64,000 bases of DNA from an uncultured Pelagibacteraceae bacterium (GCA_902611145.1 CACLYO010000004.1:25561-89560), one strand, 5' to 3'. Counted from the first letter of the stretch, positions 25,514 to 35,889 are shown. A program made the numbers and translations. Notes: generated from the sequence alone by a model not told the origin.

Positions 25514-26953
25514 ATGACTGATAAAATGTTAAAATTTGTAAATATAAGCCAAGAAAACCCCCTTAAAAGGGATACTGAAGATAGAAAAGATGATTTTAAG
25601 GAAATTTATGATGAATTTATTAATGAAAAAGCTAAAGAGCAGTCTAGCAGATGTTCTCAGTGCGGAGTTCCTTTTTGTCAAGTTCATTGTCCTCTAAGTA
25701 ATAACATACCTGACTGGTTAAAGTTAACCGCTGAAGGACGTTTAGAAGAAGCATACCATTTAGCACAAAGCACAAACAACATGCCTGAAATTTGTGGAAG
25801 AATATGTCCACAAGATAGGCTTTGTGAGGGTAATTGTGTAATTGAACAGTCTGGTCATGGAACAGTAACAATTGGATCGGTTGAAAAATTTATAACTGAA
25901 AATGCTTGGGCAAATAATTGGATAAAACCAATTGAAATAAAAAATGAAATTAAACAAAGTGTAGGAATAATTGGTGCTGGACCTGCAGGCTTAGCATGTG
26001 CTGAAGAACTAAGAAAATCAGGTTATCAAATAACTATTTATGACAGGTATGATCGTGCAGGAGGTCTTTTAATTTATGGAATTCCTAATTTTAAGTTAGA
26101 AAAATATGTTGTTAATAGAAGAACCAAATTACTTAAAGAAAGTGGAATAAAATTCATTCAGAATTTTGAAGTAGGAAGAGATGCATCACTTGATGATTTA
26201 AGAAAAAAACATGATGCAATTTTAATTTCGACTGGGGTTTATAAAGCTAGAGAGATAAATTTGCCAGGAAAAGATTTAAAAAACATTTTTCCAGCTATGG
26301 AATTTTTAACTGCATCTAATAAAAAAGGTCTAGGAGACAAAGTTGATTTATTTGATAGTGGAGTATTAAATGCAGAAGGAAAAGATGTTATTGTAATTGG
26401 TGGAGGGGATACTGCAATGGATTGTGTCAGAACAGCTGTTAGGCAAAATGCTAAATCAGTGAAGTGTCTTTATAGAAGAGATAAAGAAAATATGCCTGGA
26501 TCAGCAAGAGAAGTTTCTAATGCAGAAGAAGAAGGTATAGAATTTATTTGGCTATCAAGCCCAAAAGAATTCAGTGGGAAGGAAAAAATAGAAAATTTAA
26601 TTATAGATAGAATTAAGTTAGGAAAACCAGATGAAAGTGGAAGAAGTAAACCTGAAATTATAGAAAATTCTCAATTTAATTTGAAAGCAGATATGGTCAT
26701 TAAAGCACTAGGTTTTGATCCTGAAAATTTGCCTAAATTATTTGGAATTGAAGATTTGCAAGTTTCAAGATGGGGAACAATAAAAACAAATATTGATACA
26801 ATGGAAACAAATCTTACTGGTGTTTTTGCTGCAGGTGATATTGTTAGAGGGGCATCTTTAGTAGTATGGGCGATTAAAGATGGAAGAGACGCAGCTCTAA
26901 GCATTAAAAAATTTCTAGAGACGAAAGTAATTAACAAAGAGAAAGTGGCTTAA
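25514..26953 (+). CDS. gltD: Glutamate synthase (NADPH) small subunit
   Basis: FAD- and NADPH-binding subunit that passes electrons to GltB for glutamate formation from glutamine and 2-oxoglutarate. The N-terminal Cys cluster region CSQCGVPFCQVHCP and later CGRICPQDRLCEGNC ligate [4Fe-4S] clusters. The FAD fold is IIGAGPAGLACAE and the NADPH fold VIGGGDTAMDC. The 479-residue size is typical. Met1 or Met5 could be the start. Its stop shares one base with the gltB start. The order is gltD then gltB, the reverse of the E. coli gltBD operon. Confidence 0.95.
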   Translation: MTDKMLKFVNISQENPLKRDTEDRKDDFKEIYDEFINEKAKEQSSRCSQCGVPFCQVHCPLSNNIPDWLKLTAEGRLEEAYHLAQSTNNMPEICGRICPQDRLCEGNCVIEQSGHGTVTIGSVEKFITENAWANNWIKPIEIKNEIKQSVGIIGAGPAGLACAEELRKSGYQITIYDRYDRAGGLLIYGIPNFKLEKYVVNRRTKLLKESGIKFIQNFEVGRDASLDDLRKKHDAILISTGVYKAREINLPGKDLKNIFPAMEFLTASNKKGLGDKVDLFDSGVLNAEGKDVIVIGGGDTAMDCVRTAVRQNAKSVKCLYRRDKENMPGSAREVSNAEEEGIEFIWLSSPKEFSGKEKIENLIIDRIKLGKPDESGRSKPEIIENSQFNLKADMVIKALGFDPENLPKLFGIEDLQVSRWGTIKTNIDTMETNLTGVFAAGDIVRGASLVVWAIKDGRDAALSIKKFLETKVINKEKVA

Positions 26954-29900
26954 TGGACAAATATTTAAAGAATTTAAAATTACTTGAGAAAAATCATGTT
27001 TATTCTAAAAAAATGGAACATGATGCTTGCGGTGTAGGTTTAATTGCTTCAATCGATGGGAAAAAATCTAGAAAAGTTATTGAATACGGAATAGAAGCGT
27101 TAAAGGCTGTTTGGCACAGAGGCGCAGTAGACGCTGATGGAAAAACAGGTGATGGTGCTGGAATACATATTGAAATTTCTTCTGACTTTTTTATTGATAA
27201 GATAGAAATGTCTGGACATAAATATGACAACTCAGAAATTTGTGTAGGAATGATTTTTCTGCCAAGGGACAATTATCCAGCACAAGAGAGTTGTAGAACT
27301 TTAGTTGAGAGCGAACTTACAAAAAATAATTTTAGTATTTATGGGTGGAGGCAGGTTCCAGTTAATACGGCTGTTTTGGGAGAAAAAGCAGAACAAACTA
27401 GACCTGAGATAGCTCAAGTATTATTTAAATGTAATGATAAAAATACAGTTGGAAAAAAATTAGAAATTAAACTTTATGAGTCCAGAAGAAAAATTGAAAA
27501 TAGAGCTATAGAAAATCATTTAGAGGATTTTTATATCTGTTCATTCAGCTCTAAATCAATCATTTACAAAGGAATGTTTCTTGCTGAAGCATTATCTGAT
27601 TTTTATCCTGACCTTCAAGATCAAAGATTAGTTTCTAGATTTGCAATTTTTCACCAGAGATTTTCGACTAATACAGCTCCAAGTTGGGATTTAGCACAAC
27701 CTTTCAGAGCACTTGCTCATAATGGAGAAATAAACACATTAAAAGGAAATATTAACTGGATGAAAGTACATGAACAAGAAATGTTTAGTCCTTTATTTAA
27801 AAATATGGAAAATATAAAACCAGTTATTCCACCAGGAAATTCAGATTCGGCATCTCTAGATAATGTTTTTGAATTGCTAAATATTTCTGGTCAACCAGCA
27901 CCTTTGGCTAAGCTTATGCTAATTCCAGATGCGTGGTCAAAAAAAAGTATGGTTCTCCCAAAAGATCACCTGCGATTGTTTAATTTTTTGAACAGTACAA
28001 TGGAACCATGGGATGGACCAGCAGCCTTAGCAGCTACAGATAACGATTGGGTAATAGCAGCTACTGATAGAAATGGACTAAGACCTATGAGATTTACAAT
28101 TACTAAAGATAAATTTTTATTTGCAGGCTCAGAAACTGGAATGATTAATCTTAAAGAAAAAAATATTATTGCAAAGGGCAGATTAGGACCAGGAGAAATT
28201 ATTGGAGTAAGGATAGAAAGTGGGAAGTTATTCAAGAATGATAAAATAAAAAATTTTTTAGCAAAAGAATATAAGCACTTTAATAAACAGATAATTGATC
28301 TTGATAAAAAAATAATAATAAAAGATGAAAAACCCTTTTTTCTAGGAAATGAACTAAAAAAAAGACAACATGCTTTTGGTTATAGTTTAGAAGATTTAGA
28401 ATTAATTTTGCACCCAATGGCAGAAGATGCAAAAGAAGCTACTGGTTCCATGGGTGATGACACACCTCTAGCTGTATTATCAGATAGATATCGACCGCTT
28501 TATCATTTTTTTAGACAAAATTTTAGCCAAGTTACTAATCCCCCAATTGACTCATTGAGAGAAAATAAAGTTATGAGTTTAAAAACAAGATTTGGAAATC
28601 TTGGAAATATTTTAGATTTTGATAATTTAACTAAAGAAAATATCTATGTTTTAAATACTCCTATTTTATCAAACGCACAATTAGTAAAAATCTCTAAATT
28701 TTTTGGAAAAAATTCTACTACAATTGATTGTACGTTCGATAAAGGTGAAAATCTTGAAAGTGCGATTGAAAAAATTAAGAAAATTTCTGAGGTTGCTGTT
28801 AGAGAAGGTGTTAATCAATTATTGCTTAGTGATAAAAATATATCAGAAAAAAGGGTTCCAATACCTATGCTTTTATGCGTAGGAGCTATAAATACTTATT
28901 TAATTAAAAATAAACTAAGAGGTTATGTTTCAATAAATGTTCAAACTGGTGAAGCAATGGATACACATTCTTTTGCAACACTTCTAGGCGTAGGGGCCAC
29001 AACTATTAATCCTTATTTAGCATTAGATAGTTTGTATCAAAGATTTCAAAAAAAATTATTTGGAAAATTTGACTATGAAGAATGCATAAAAAGGTACATA
29101 AAATCTGTAAATAATGGTCTTCTAAAAATTATGTCAAAGATGGGAATATCTGTTTTAAGCTCTTATAGAGGAGGGTGTAATTTCGAAACAGTAGGATTGA
29201 GCAGAACAATAGTATCAGATTATTTTCCAGGAATGATATCTAAAATTTCAGGAATAGGATTATTAGGTATAGAAAAAAAAATTAAAAATATACATTCAGA
29301 AGCTTTTGAAAATAGAGATAGTGTTTTACCTATTGGTGGAATTTATCGTTATAGAAAAAATGGAGAGCTGCACCAGTATCAAGGTAAATTAATTCATTTA
29401 CTTCAAAGCGCAGTAACATCAAACTCTTATGATGCATATAAAAAATATGCAGAAGAAATTTATAATTTACCCCCTATTAATTTGAGAGATTTAATAGACT
29501 TTAGAAAAAGGTATTTGAAGTCGTCCATTGATATTTCAGAAGTAGAGCCATTACAAAAAATACTAAAAAGGTTTGGTAGTGGAAGCATGTCACATGGAGC
29601 TTTATCAAAAGAGGCACATGAAACTTTAGCTATTGGTATGAACAGAATTAAGGGAGCTTCATGTAGTGGCGAAGGAGGTGAAGATGAAAAAAGATTTAAT
29701 ACATTAAAAAATGGCGATAGTGCAAATTCTAGAGTAAAACAAATTGCATCTGCTAGATTTGGAGTTACTATTAATTATTTAAACAATTGTAATGAAATAG
29801 AAATTAAAATAGCACAAGGAGCTAAACCAGGGGAGGGAGGACAACTTCCTGGTTTTAAAGTTTCAGAAGAAATTGCAAAATTAAGACACTCAACTCCTGG

Positions 29901-31458
29901 AGTCACTTTAATTTCTCCACCCCCACATCATGATATTTATTCGATAGAGGATTTAGCACAGCTAATTTATGATCTAAAACAAATAAATCCAAATGCAAGA
30001 ATTGGAGTAAAACTTGTTGCATCCTCAGGAATAGGAACAATCGCTGCTGGCGTTGCAAAAGCAAAAGCTGATATTATTTTAATTTCTGGACATAATGGCG
30101 GAACGGGAGCTACCCCACAAACCAGCGTTAAATATGTAGGAATTCCGTGGGAGATGGGATTAACAGAAACAAATCAAGTTCTAACTTTAAATAATTTAAG
30201 AGACAAAGTAACTTTAAGAACAGATGGGGGAATCAAAACAGGTCGTGATGTTGTAATTGCTGCAATGATGGGAGCTGAAGAATATGGAGTTGCTACTACA
30301 GCTCTAGTAGCTATGGGCTGCATAATGGTCAGACAATGTCACTCAAACACTTGCCCAGTTGGAGTCTGCACACAAGATGTTAAACTTAGAGAAAAATTCA
30401 CAGGTACACCTGATAAAATAGTAAACCTATTCACATTTATAGCAACTGAAGTTAGAGAAATACTTGCAGAATTAGGATTTAAATCACTTAATGAAATAAT
30501 TGGTAGAACAGATTTATTAAAACAAGTTAGCAAAGGTTCACCAAATTTAGATGACCTAGACCTTAATCCTCTTTTTGTACAGGCAGACCCTGGAAATAAT
30601 AAAAGATATTGTGAAAACCAAATTATAAATGAAGTTCCTTACACATTAGATCAAAAAATATGGCCTAAAATTGAAACAAAAATAGACAAAAAGGAAAAAA
30701 TAGAAGAAAAATTTTTAATTGAAAATACAAATAGAGCAGTTGGAACCAGGATATCTCATTATTTATATAAAAAATATGGAAAAGAAAAATTAAATGATGG
30801 ATTTTTGAGTTTAAATTTTAAAGGCTCTGCTGGTCAATCTTTTGGTGCATTTGGTATAAAAGGTTTAAGTCTGGTGATTGAAGGAGATGCAAATGATTAT
30901 GTTGGTAAGGGACTATCTGGTGCAACGATATCTATAAAATTACCAGAGGAAAGTGATTTAGTTTCCCACCAAAACACAATAATTGGAAACACAGTGTTAT
31001 ATGGAGCAACTTCAGGAAAACTTTTTGCCGCAGGAAAAGCTGGTGAAAGATTTGCTGTTCGAAACTCAGGGGCAATCTCAGTAGTTGAAGGATGTGATTC
31101 AAATGGATGTGAGTATATGACTGGAGGTACAGTAGTTATACTTGGAGAAGTTGGGGATAATTTTGCAGCAGGAATGACTGGGGGAATGGCCTTTATATAT
31201 GACGTTAATAAACAATTTTATAAAAAAGTTAATCCAGAAACAGTAATTTGGCAAATCCCAGAAACTGAATATTGGATTAATTATCTTAAAAATTTAATCG
31301 AGGAGCACTTTGAGTACACAAATTCAAAAATTTCAAAAAATATTATTGAAAATTTTAATCAAGAAATTGTAAATTTTTTACAAGTTTGTCCAAAAGAAAT
31401 GTTAGATAAATTAAATAACCCAATAACACGGAAACCATTTGTAAAAGAAGTAAGCTAA
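26953..31458 (+). CDS. gltB: Glutamate synthase (NADPH) large subunit
   Basis: The 1501-residue chain has a short propeptide ending before Cys26 (HDACGVGLIA), which becomes the N-terminal nucleophile of the glutaminase domain after cleavage. The central region and FMN-binding synthase domain follow, with GSMSHGALSKEAHE and GHNGGTGATPQTS. The [3Fe-4S] motif is CIMVRQCHSNTCPVGVC. The C-terminal GXGXG beta-helix repeats (GNTVLYGATSGKLFAAG, TGGTVVILGEVG) close the protein. The chain is full length and intact. With gltD it gives glutamate as nitrogen donor for the biosynthetic genes here. It is convergent with an alpha/beta hydrolase. Confidence 0.97.
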   Translation: MDKYLKNLKLLEKNHVYSKKMEHDACGVGLIASIDGKKSRKVIEYGIEALKAVWHRGAVDADGKTGDGAGIHIEISSDFFIDKIEMSGHKYDNSEICVGMIFLPRDNYPAQESCRTLVESELTKNNFSIYGWRQVPVNTAVLGEKAEQTRPEIAQVLFKCNDKNTVGKKLEIKLYESRRKIENRAIENHLEDFYICSFSSKSIIYKGMFLAEALSDFYPDLQDQRLVSRFAIFHQRFSTNTAPSWDLAQPFRALAHNGEINTLKGNINWMKVHEQEMFSPLFKNMENIKPVIPPGNSDSASLDNVFELLNISGQPAPLAKLMLIPDAWSKKSMVLPKDHLRLFNFLNSTMEPWDGPAALAATDNDWVIAATDRNGLRPMRFTITKDKFLFAGSETGMINLKEKNIIAKGRLGPGEIIGVRIESGKLFKNDKIKNFLAKEYKHFNKQIIDLDKKIIIKDEKPFFLGNELKKRQHAFGYSLEDLELILHPMAEDAKEATGSMGDDTPLAVLSDRYRPLYHFFRQNFSQVTNPPIDSLRENKVMSLKTRFGNLGNILDFDNLTKENIYVLNTPILSNAQLVKISKFFGKNSTTIDCTFDKGENLESAIEKIKKISEVAVREGVNQLLLSDKNISEKRVPIPMLLCVGAINTYLIKNKLRGYVSINVQTGEAMDTHSFATLLGVGATTINPYLALDSLYQRFQKKLFGKFDYEECIKRYIKSVNNGLLKIMSKMGISVLSSYRGGCNFETVGLSRTIVSDYFPGMISKISGIGLLGIEKKIKNIHSEAFENRDSVLPIGGIYRYRKNGELHQYQGKLIHLLQSAVTSNSYDAYKKYAEEIYNLPPINLRDLIDFRKRYLKSSIDISEVEPLQKILKRFGSGSMSHGALSKEAHETLAIGMNRIKGASCSGEGGEDEKRFNTLKNGDSANSRVKQIASARFGVTINYLNNCNEIEIKIAQGAKPGEGGQLPGFKVSEEIAKLRHSTPGVTLISPPPHHDIYSIEDLAQLIYDLKQINPNARIGVKLVASSGIGTIAAGVAKAKADIILISGHNGGTGATPQTSVKYVGIPWEMGLTETNQVLTLNNLRDKVTLRTDGGIKTGRDVVIAAMMGAEEYGVATTALVAMGCIMVRQCHSNTCPVGVCTQDVKLREKFTGTPDKIVNLFTFIATEVREILAELGFKSLNEIIGRTDLLKQVSKGSPNLDDLDLNPLFVQADPGNNKRYCENQIINEVPYTLDQKIWPKIETKIDKKEKIEEKFLIENTNRAVGTRISHYLYKKYGKEKLNDGFLSLNFKGSAGQSFGAFGIKGLSLVIEGDANDYVGKGLSGATISIKLPEESDLVSHQNTIIGNTVLYGATSGKLFAAGKAGERFAVRNSGAISVVEGCDSNGCEYMTGGTVVILGEVGDNFAAGMTGGMAFIYDVNKQFYKKVNPETVIWQIPETEYWINYLKNLIEEHFEYTNSKISKNIIENFNQEIVNFLQVCPKEMLDKLNNPITRKPFVKEVS

Positions 31459-31481
31459 TTTTTAAATATTTAAAAAATTAG
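31455..31481. terminator. A/T-only hairpin between convergent gltB and hydrolase genes
   Basis: CTAATTTTTAAAT and ATTTAAAAAATTAG form arms that pair with one bulged base and almost no loop. It spans the gltB stop codon (31456-31458) and reaches the last codons of the convergent hydrolase. A bidirectional terminator role is plausible from its position but weak, since the stem has only the two terminal C/G pairs. Confidence 0.35.
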
Positions 31482-32233
31482 ATTTCATTAGATACAATTT
31501 TATTTAGTTCAAAAATTATTTTTTTTAAATTTTTTTTACTTGATAAGCTATGATCACCATTTTTTAAAACTATTAATTTTTTATTAGCATTTATAAATAA
31601 ATTTAATACCTTTTTGGAGTAGTTTACAGGAACAACCTCATCTTTACTTCCATGTATCATTGTTATAAAGATTTTTGATTTTAACTTATTACTCAAAACC
31701 TTATTTTTTCTTCCATCTTTTATAAGCTGATAAGTAATTGGATATTCATAATTACCATGTTTTAAATTGTAAATTCCTTTTTTTACAATTTCCTTTTTTA
31801 CTTTTTTTGAAAATTTATTCCACATAAGTCTTTCTAAGAATTCTGGCGCAGATCCAATTCCTAAAAAACCTTTAATTTGTTTGCTAAAATATTTAAATTG
31901 TTTTAAAGCAATCCAAGCACCCATACTAGAGCCAACTAAAATAAAATTATTTTTTTTTAAAATTTTCTTAATTATTATTTTAGTTTCATTTGACCATTTA
32001 GTAATATTTCCTGATGTGAACTTTCCGGATGATTTTCCATGCCCAGAATATTCAAGACCAAGAAAACCTAGATTTTTATTCTTGCAATATTTAAGAAAAT
32101 TTTTAGGTTTTTTACCTTCTAGATCAGACATAAAACCATGGAGAAAAACTATATAAATTTTATTTTTTGGAATAACCGATAAATACCTTATCTTTTTATA
32201 TTTATTTAATTTTAAATATTTAAATTTATTCAT
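31478..32233 (-). CDS. Alpha/beta hydrolase (ABHD10-like / YqiA-type)
   Basis: A 251-residue cytoplasmic serine hydrolase. VFLHGFMSDLEGKK holds the oxyanion region, the nucleophile elbow is GSSMGAW, the acid lies in MIHGSKDEVVP and the His in NGDHSLSS. The SDLEGKK stretch after HGF is characteristic of an alphaproteobacterial/mitochondrial hydrolase group related to ABHD10. The natural substrate is unknown; acyl-thioester or ester cleavage is likely. It is convergent with gltB and diverges from the GT4 gene across 43 bases. Confidence 0.82.
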   Translation of the reverse strand: MNKFKYLKLNKYKKIRYLSVIPKNKIYIVFLHGFMSDLEGKKPKNFLKYCKNKNLGFLGLEYSGHGKSSGKFTSGNITKWSNETKIIIKKILKKNNFILVGSSMGAWIALKQFKYFSKQIKGFLGIGSAPEFLERLMWNKFSKKVKKEIVKKGIYNLKHGNYEYPITYQLIKDGRKNKVLSNKLKSKIFITMIHGSKDEVVPVNYSKKVLNLFINANKKLIVLKNGDHSLSSKKNLKKIIFELNKIVSNEI

Positions 32234-32276
32234 ATAAAGTTTATTTAGATCGTTTGTTAATGTATATTTTACTTGA

Positions 32277-33440
32277 ATGGCATCAAAATTTAAAGTTTTA
32301 CAGGTAATTCCTAAATTAGGTTATGGTGGCGCTGAAACAGGTTGTTACGATTTAGCTCACTATCTCAGTGAAGTTGGTTGTAAATCTTATATAATTACAA
32401 GTGGTGGTGAATTAATTAAATATATTGATAAAAAAAAAGTTAAATTAATAAAATTACCAGTTCATAGTAAAAATCCATTATTAATATTAGTTAATAGTAT
32501 ATTAATATCATTTATCATCTTATTTTTTAATATTTCCATTGTTCATGCAAGAAGTAGAGCTCCAGCATGGTCTTGTTATTTAGCAACTAAAATAACTAGA
32601 AGAAAATTTGTAACAACTTTTCATGGTACTTATAATTTTAAAAATAAAATAAAAAAATTTTACAATTCAATTATGGTAAAATCAGACCTATTGATTGCAG
32701 GGTCAAATTTTATTTTTTCTCATATTAATGAAAATTACTCTAAATATTTAAATTCCAAAAAAAAATTTTTGGTTATATTTAGAGGAATCAATACTGAATA
32801 TTTTGATCCAGATAATATTAAGCAAGATGATTTAATTAAATTAAAGAAACTTTGGACATTGGATAAAAACAAAAAAATTATACTTCTACCTGGTAGATTA
32901 ACCTCTTGGAAAGGACAAGAGATGTTTATTGAATCATTAAATATATTTCGATCTACTAATCCCGAAATTGACTTTACAGCAATAATTCTTGGAACAGATC
33001 AAGGTAGGACGGTTTTTAGAAAAAAACTTGAGAATTTAGTTCAGCAACATGATTTAACAAAAAATATCAAGTTTGTTGACCATTGTGAGAAAATGCCACT
33101 CGCTTATTATTTATCAGATGTTGTTGTTTCTTCATCAATTGAACCTGAAGCATTTGGAAGAGTGTCTATTGAAGCTCAATCTATGAAAAAACCAATTATT
33201 GCTAGTAACATTGGTGGATCAAATGAAACAATAATAGACAATAAAACTGGCTTGTTATTCGAGAGCGGGAATCCACATTCATTGAGCAATAAACTAAGGG
33301 AAGTAATCAAACTTGATACTTTGACATTAGATTTAATGGGTAATGAAGGAAGAAAAAATGTGTTAAATAGATTTAATATTGAAAAAATGTGTTTTAATAC
33401 TTATTCAGAGTACAAAAAATTAATTAATGCCAAATATTAA
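32277..33440 (+). CDS. Glycosyltransferase family 4 protein
   Basis: A 387-residue GT-B glycosyltransferase. The N-terminal VLQVIPKLGYGGAETGCYDLA is the glycine-rich acceptor-side motif. The C-terminal domain has LLPGRLTSWKGQEMFIE and the retaining-GT4 motif E-x7-E in EPEAFGRVSIEAQ. This resembles alphaproteobacterial lipopolysaccharide or core glycosyltransferases, but the donor and acceptor are not predictable. Its final codons overlap the start of thrS by 14 bases, so an envelope gene is coupled to the translation operon. It diverges from an alpha/beta hydrolase. Confidence 0.85.
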   Translation: MASKFKVLQVIPKLGYGGAETGCYDLAHYLSEVGCKSYIITSGGELIKYIDKKKVKLIKLPVHSKNPLLILVNSILISFIILFFNISIVHARSRAPAWSCYLATKITRRKFVTTFHGTYNFKNKIKKFYNSIMVKSDLLIAGSNFIFSHINENYSKYLNSKKKFLVIFRGINTEYFDPDNIKQDDLIKLKKLWTLDKNKKIILLPGRLTSWKGQEMFIESLNIFRSTNPEIDFTAIILGTDQGRTVFRKKLENLVQQHDLTKNIKFVDHCEKMPLAYYLSDVVVSSSIEPEAFGRVSIEAQSMKKPIIASNIGGSNETIIDNKTGLLFESGNPHSLSNKLREVIKLDTLTLDLMGNEGRKNVLNRFNIEKMCFNTYSEYKKLINAKY

Positions 33441-35343
33441 ATTACCAGACGGAAATTCGTTAAACTTTGATAAAAAAGTTAATGGGTTTCAAATAGCTGA
33501 AAAAATCAGCAAATCTCTTTCAAAACAGGCTTTGATAATAAGCGTTGATGGAAATTTAAAAGATTTAAATTATGAAATATATCATGACTGTTCAGTAAAA
33601 ATATATACCGCCAAAGATAAGGAAGGATTAGAAACAATTAGACATGACACAGCTCATGTTTTAGCTATGGCTGTGCAAGAAATATTTCCTAAGACTCAAG
33701 TAACAATCGGACCGGTGATTGATAATGGATTTTACTATGACTTTGCAAGAAAAGATCCGTTTACTGAAGAAGATTTACGTAAAATAGAAAAGAAGATGAT
33801 GGAAATTGTTGATAGAGACGAGCCGACTCACAGAGAAGTTTGGAAACGTGATAAAGCAATTGAACATTTTAAAAAAGCTGGAGAAATTTATAAAGCAGAA
33901 ATAATTAAGGCTATTCCAAAAGAAGAAGAAGTTTCAGTTTATTTCCATGGAAAATGGCACGACTTATGCAGAGGGCCACATTTAAGTTCTACTGGTAAAA
34001 TTGGAAAGTATTTTAAACTTACAAAGGTTTCGGGTGCATATTGGAGAGGTGACTCAAAAAATGAAATGTTACAAAGAATTTATGGTACATCTTGGCCATC
34101 TCAAAAAGAACTTGATAATTATTTAAAAATGATTGAAGAAGCTGAAAAAAGAGATCATAGAAAGTTAGGTAAAGAAATGGATTTATTTCATTTTAGAGAA
34201 GAGAGTCCAGGTTCAGTTTTTTGGCATGAAAGAGGATGGAATCTTTTTCAAAAATTAATTGATTATATGAGGTTAAGACAAAAAAAAGCAGGTTATAAAG
34301 AAATTAATACACCCGAGATTTTAGATAGAGGTTTATGGGAAAAATCAGGCCACTGGGAAAAATTTGGTGAACATATGTATACTTCTACGACACCTGATGA
34401 AAAAATTTTTGCAATTAAACCCATGAATTGTCCAGGTTGCGTTCAAGTTTTCAATCAAGGATTAAAAAGTTATAGAGATTTACCTCTTAAAATGTCAGAA
34501 TTTGGAAAGGTGCATAGATATGAACCTTCAGGTGCTCTACATGGATTAATGAGAGTAAGGGCTTTTACTCAAGACGATGCACATATTTTTTGTACTGAAG
34601 ATCAAATTACACAGGAGTCTTTATCAGTTACAAATTTAATTTTAGATATTTATAAAGATTTAGGTTTTAAAAATGTAATTTTGAAATATTCGGATAGACC
34701 AGAAGTAAGAGTGGGTGATGATAAAGTTTGGGACAAGTCAGAAGCGGCTTTGTTAGAAGCAGTTAAAGAATCAAAATTAGAATATAGTATTAATAAAGGT
34801 GAAGGTGCTTTTTATGGTCCTAAAATTGAATTTGTTTTAAGAGATGCAATAGGTAGAGATTGGCAATGTGGAACTTTGCAGGTGGATTTAAATTTACCGG
34901 AAAGACTTGGTGCATCATATGTTGATAAGGATGGATCAAAAAAAATTCCAGTAATGCTACATAGAGCATTATTTGGATCGCTTGAAAGATTTATAGGAAT
35001 TCTCATAGAAAATTATGCTGGAAAATTTCCTTTTTGGATAAGTCCTCTACAAGTAGTTGTCATACCCGTATCAGATGATTTTGATAAATATTCTAAAGAA
35101 GTAGCAAATAAGGTTAATAATAGTGGGATAAATTGCCAAGTTGATTTAAAAAATCACAACTTAAATTATAAAATAAGAGAACATTCATTAGCAAAAGTTC
35201 CTATTTTGCTAATTTGCGGAAAAAAAGAAGTTGACAGCAACAGTGTAACTATTAGAAAGTTGGATTCTAATGATCAAGAAATTATGAAGTTAGATAAATT
35301 TTTAGAAAAATATACCGCTTTAAATCAAGCAGCATCAAATTAA
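33427..35343 (+). CDS. thrS: Threonyl-tRNA synthetase
   Basis: Class II aminoacyl-tRNA synthetase of 638 residues. Domains in order: TGS (about 1-60), second additional/editing domain with HDTAHVLAMAV, catalytic core with zinc ligand Cys in MNCPGC, motif 2 RYEPSGALHGLMRVR and motif 3 LHRALFGSLERFIGIL, and an anticodon-binding domain at the end. It charges tRNA-Thr and edits Ser. It starts inside the 3' end of the GT4 gene. infC begins immediately after its stop codon, in the same frame. The thrS-infC-rpmI-rplT-pheS-pheT order is the classic translation cluster. Confidence 0.97.
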   Translation: MPNIKLPDGNSLNFDKKVNGFQIAEKISKSLSKQALIISVDGNLKDLNYEIYHDCSVKIYTAKDKEGLETIRHDTAHVLAMAVQEIFPKTQVTIGPVIDNGFYYDFARKDPFTEEDLRKIEKKMMEIVDRDEPTHREVWKRDKAIEHFKKAGEIYKAEIIKAIPKEEEVSVYFHGKWHDLCRGPHLSSTGKIGKYFKLTKVSGAYWRGDSKNEMLQRIYGTSWPSQKELDNYLKMIEEAEKRDHRKLGKEMDLFHFREESPGSVFWHERGWNLFQKLIDYMRLRQKKAGYKEINTPEILDRGLWEKSGHWEKFGEHMYTSTTPDEKIFAIKPMNCPGCVQVFNQGLKSYRDLPLKMSEFGKVHRYEPSGALHGLMRVRAFTQDDAHIFCTEDQITQESLSVTNLILDIYKDLGFKNVILKYSDRPEVRVGDDKVWDKSEAALLEAVKESKLEYSINKGEGAFYGPKIEFVLRDAIGRDWQCGTLQVDLNLPERLGASYVDKDGSKKIPVMLHRALFGSLERFIGILIENYAGKFPFWISPLQVVVIPVSDDFDKYSKEVANKVNNSGINCQVDLKNHNLNYKIREHSLAKVPILLICGKKEVDSNSVTIRKLDSNDQEIMKLDKFLEKYTALNQAASN

Positions 35344-35889
35344 GTGGTAGACCAAAAAAAAAATTATTTTCAGAGAAGAAATAAAGACAGAGGGCCTAAG
35401 GCAAATAATAGAATAAATTCGCCTGAGGTCCAAGTCATATCAAGTAATGGAGAAAATTTAGGAATTTTAAATACAAACCAAGCTATATCTATAGCAAAAG
35501 AAGAAGGTTTAGACTTAATAGAAATTTCCCCAAATGCAAAGCCACCAGTTTGTAAAATAATGGATATGGGTAAATTTAAGTATGATGCTCAAAAAAAAGC
35601 TAATAAAGCAAAAAAAAAACAAAAAAAAATTGATCTAAAAGAAATAAAATTAAGACCTGTGACTGAAGTACACGACTATACGTTTAAAATAAAAAATGCA
35701 CAAAAATTCTTATCTAAAGGTGACAAGGTTAAATTTACTATAAGATTTAAGGGAAGAGAATTACAGCACAAACATTTGGGAAATGAGTTGATGGAAAAGA
35801 TAAAAGCTGACATATTATCATTGGGTAAAATAGAATTACATCCAAAATTTGATGGAAAACAAATGATCATGGTGATTCAGCCTTTGTAA
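35344..35889 (+). CDS. infC: Translation initiation factor IF-3
   Basis: Binds the 30S subunit and checks start codons and initiator tRNA. The 181-residue protein has the N-domain (NRINSPEVQVI ... DLIEISPNAKPPVCKIMD), a basic linker, and the C-domain (EIKLRPVTEVHDY, FTIRFKGRE). The start is GTG at 35344. It is forced because the preceding codon in this frame is the thrS stop TAA. IF-3 genes often use rare starts for autoregulation, usually AUU in E. coli. No Shine-Dalgarno is evident, so translation probably depends on ribosomes finishing thrS. Confidence 0.95.
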   Translation: MVDQKKNYFQRRNKDRGPKANNRINSPEVQVISSNGENLGILNTNQAISIAKEEGLDLIEISPNAKPPVCKIMDMGKFKYDAQKKANKAKKKQKKIDLKEIKLRPVTEVHDYTFKIKNAQKFLSKGDKVKFTIRFKGRELQHKHLGNELMEKIKADILSLGKIELHPKFDGKQMIMVIQPL

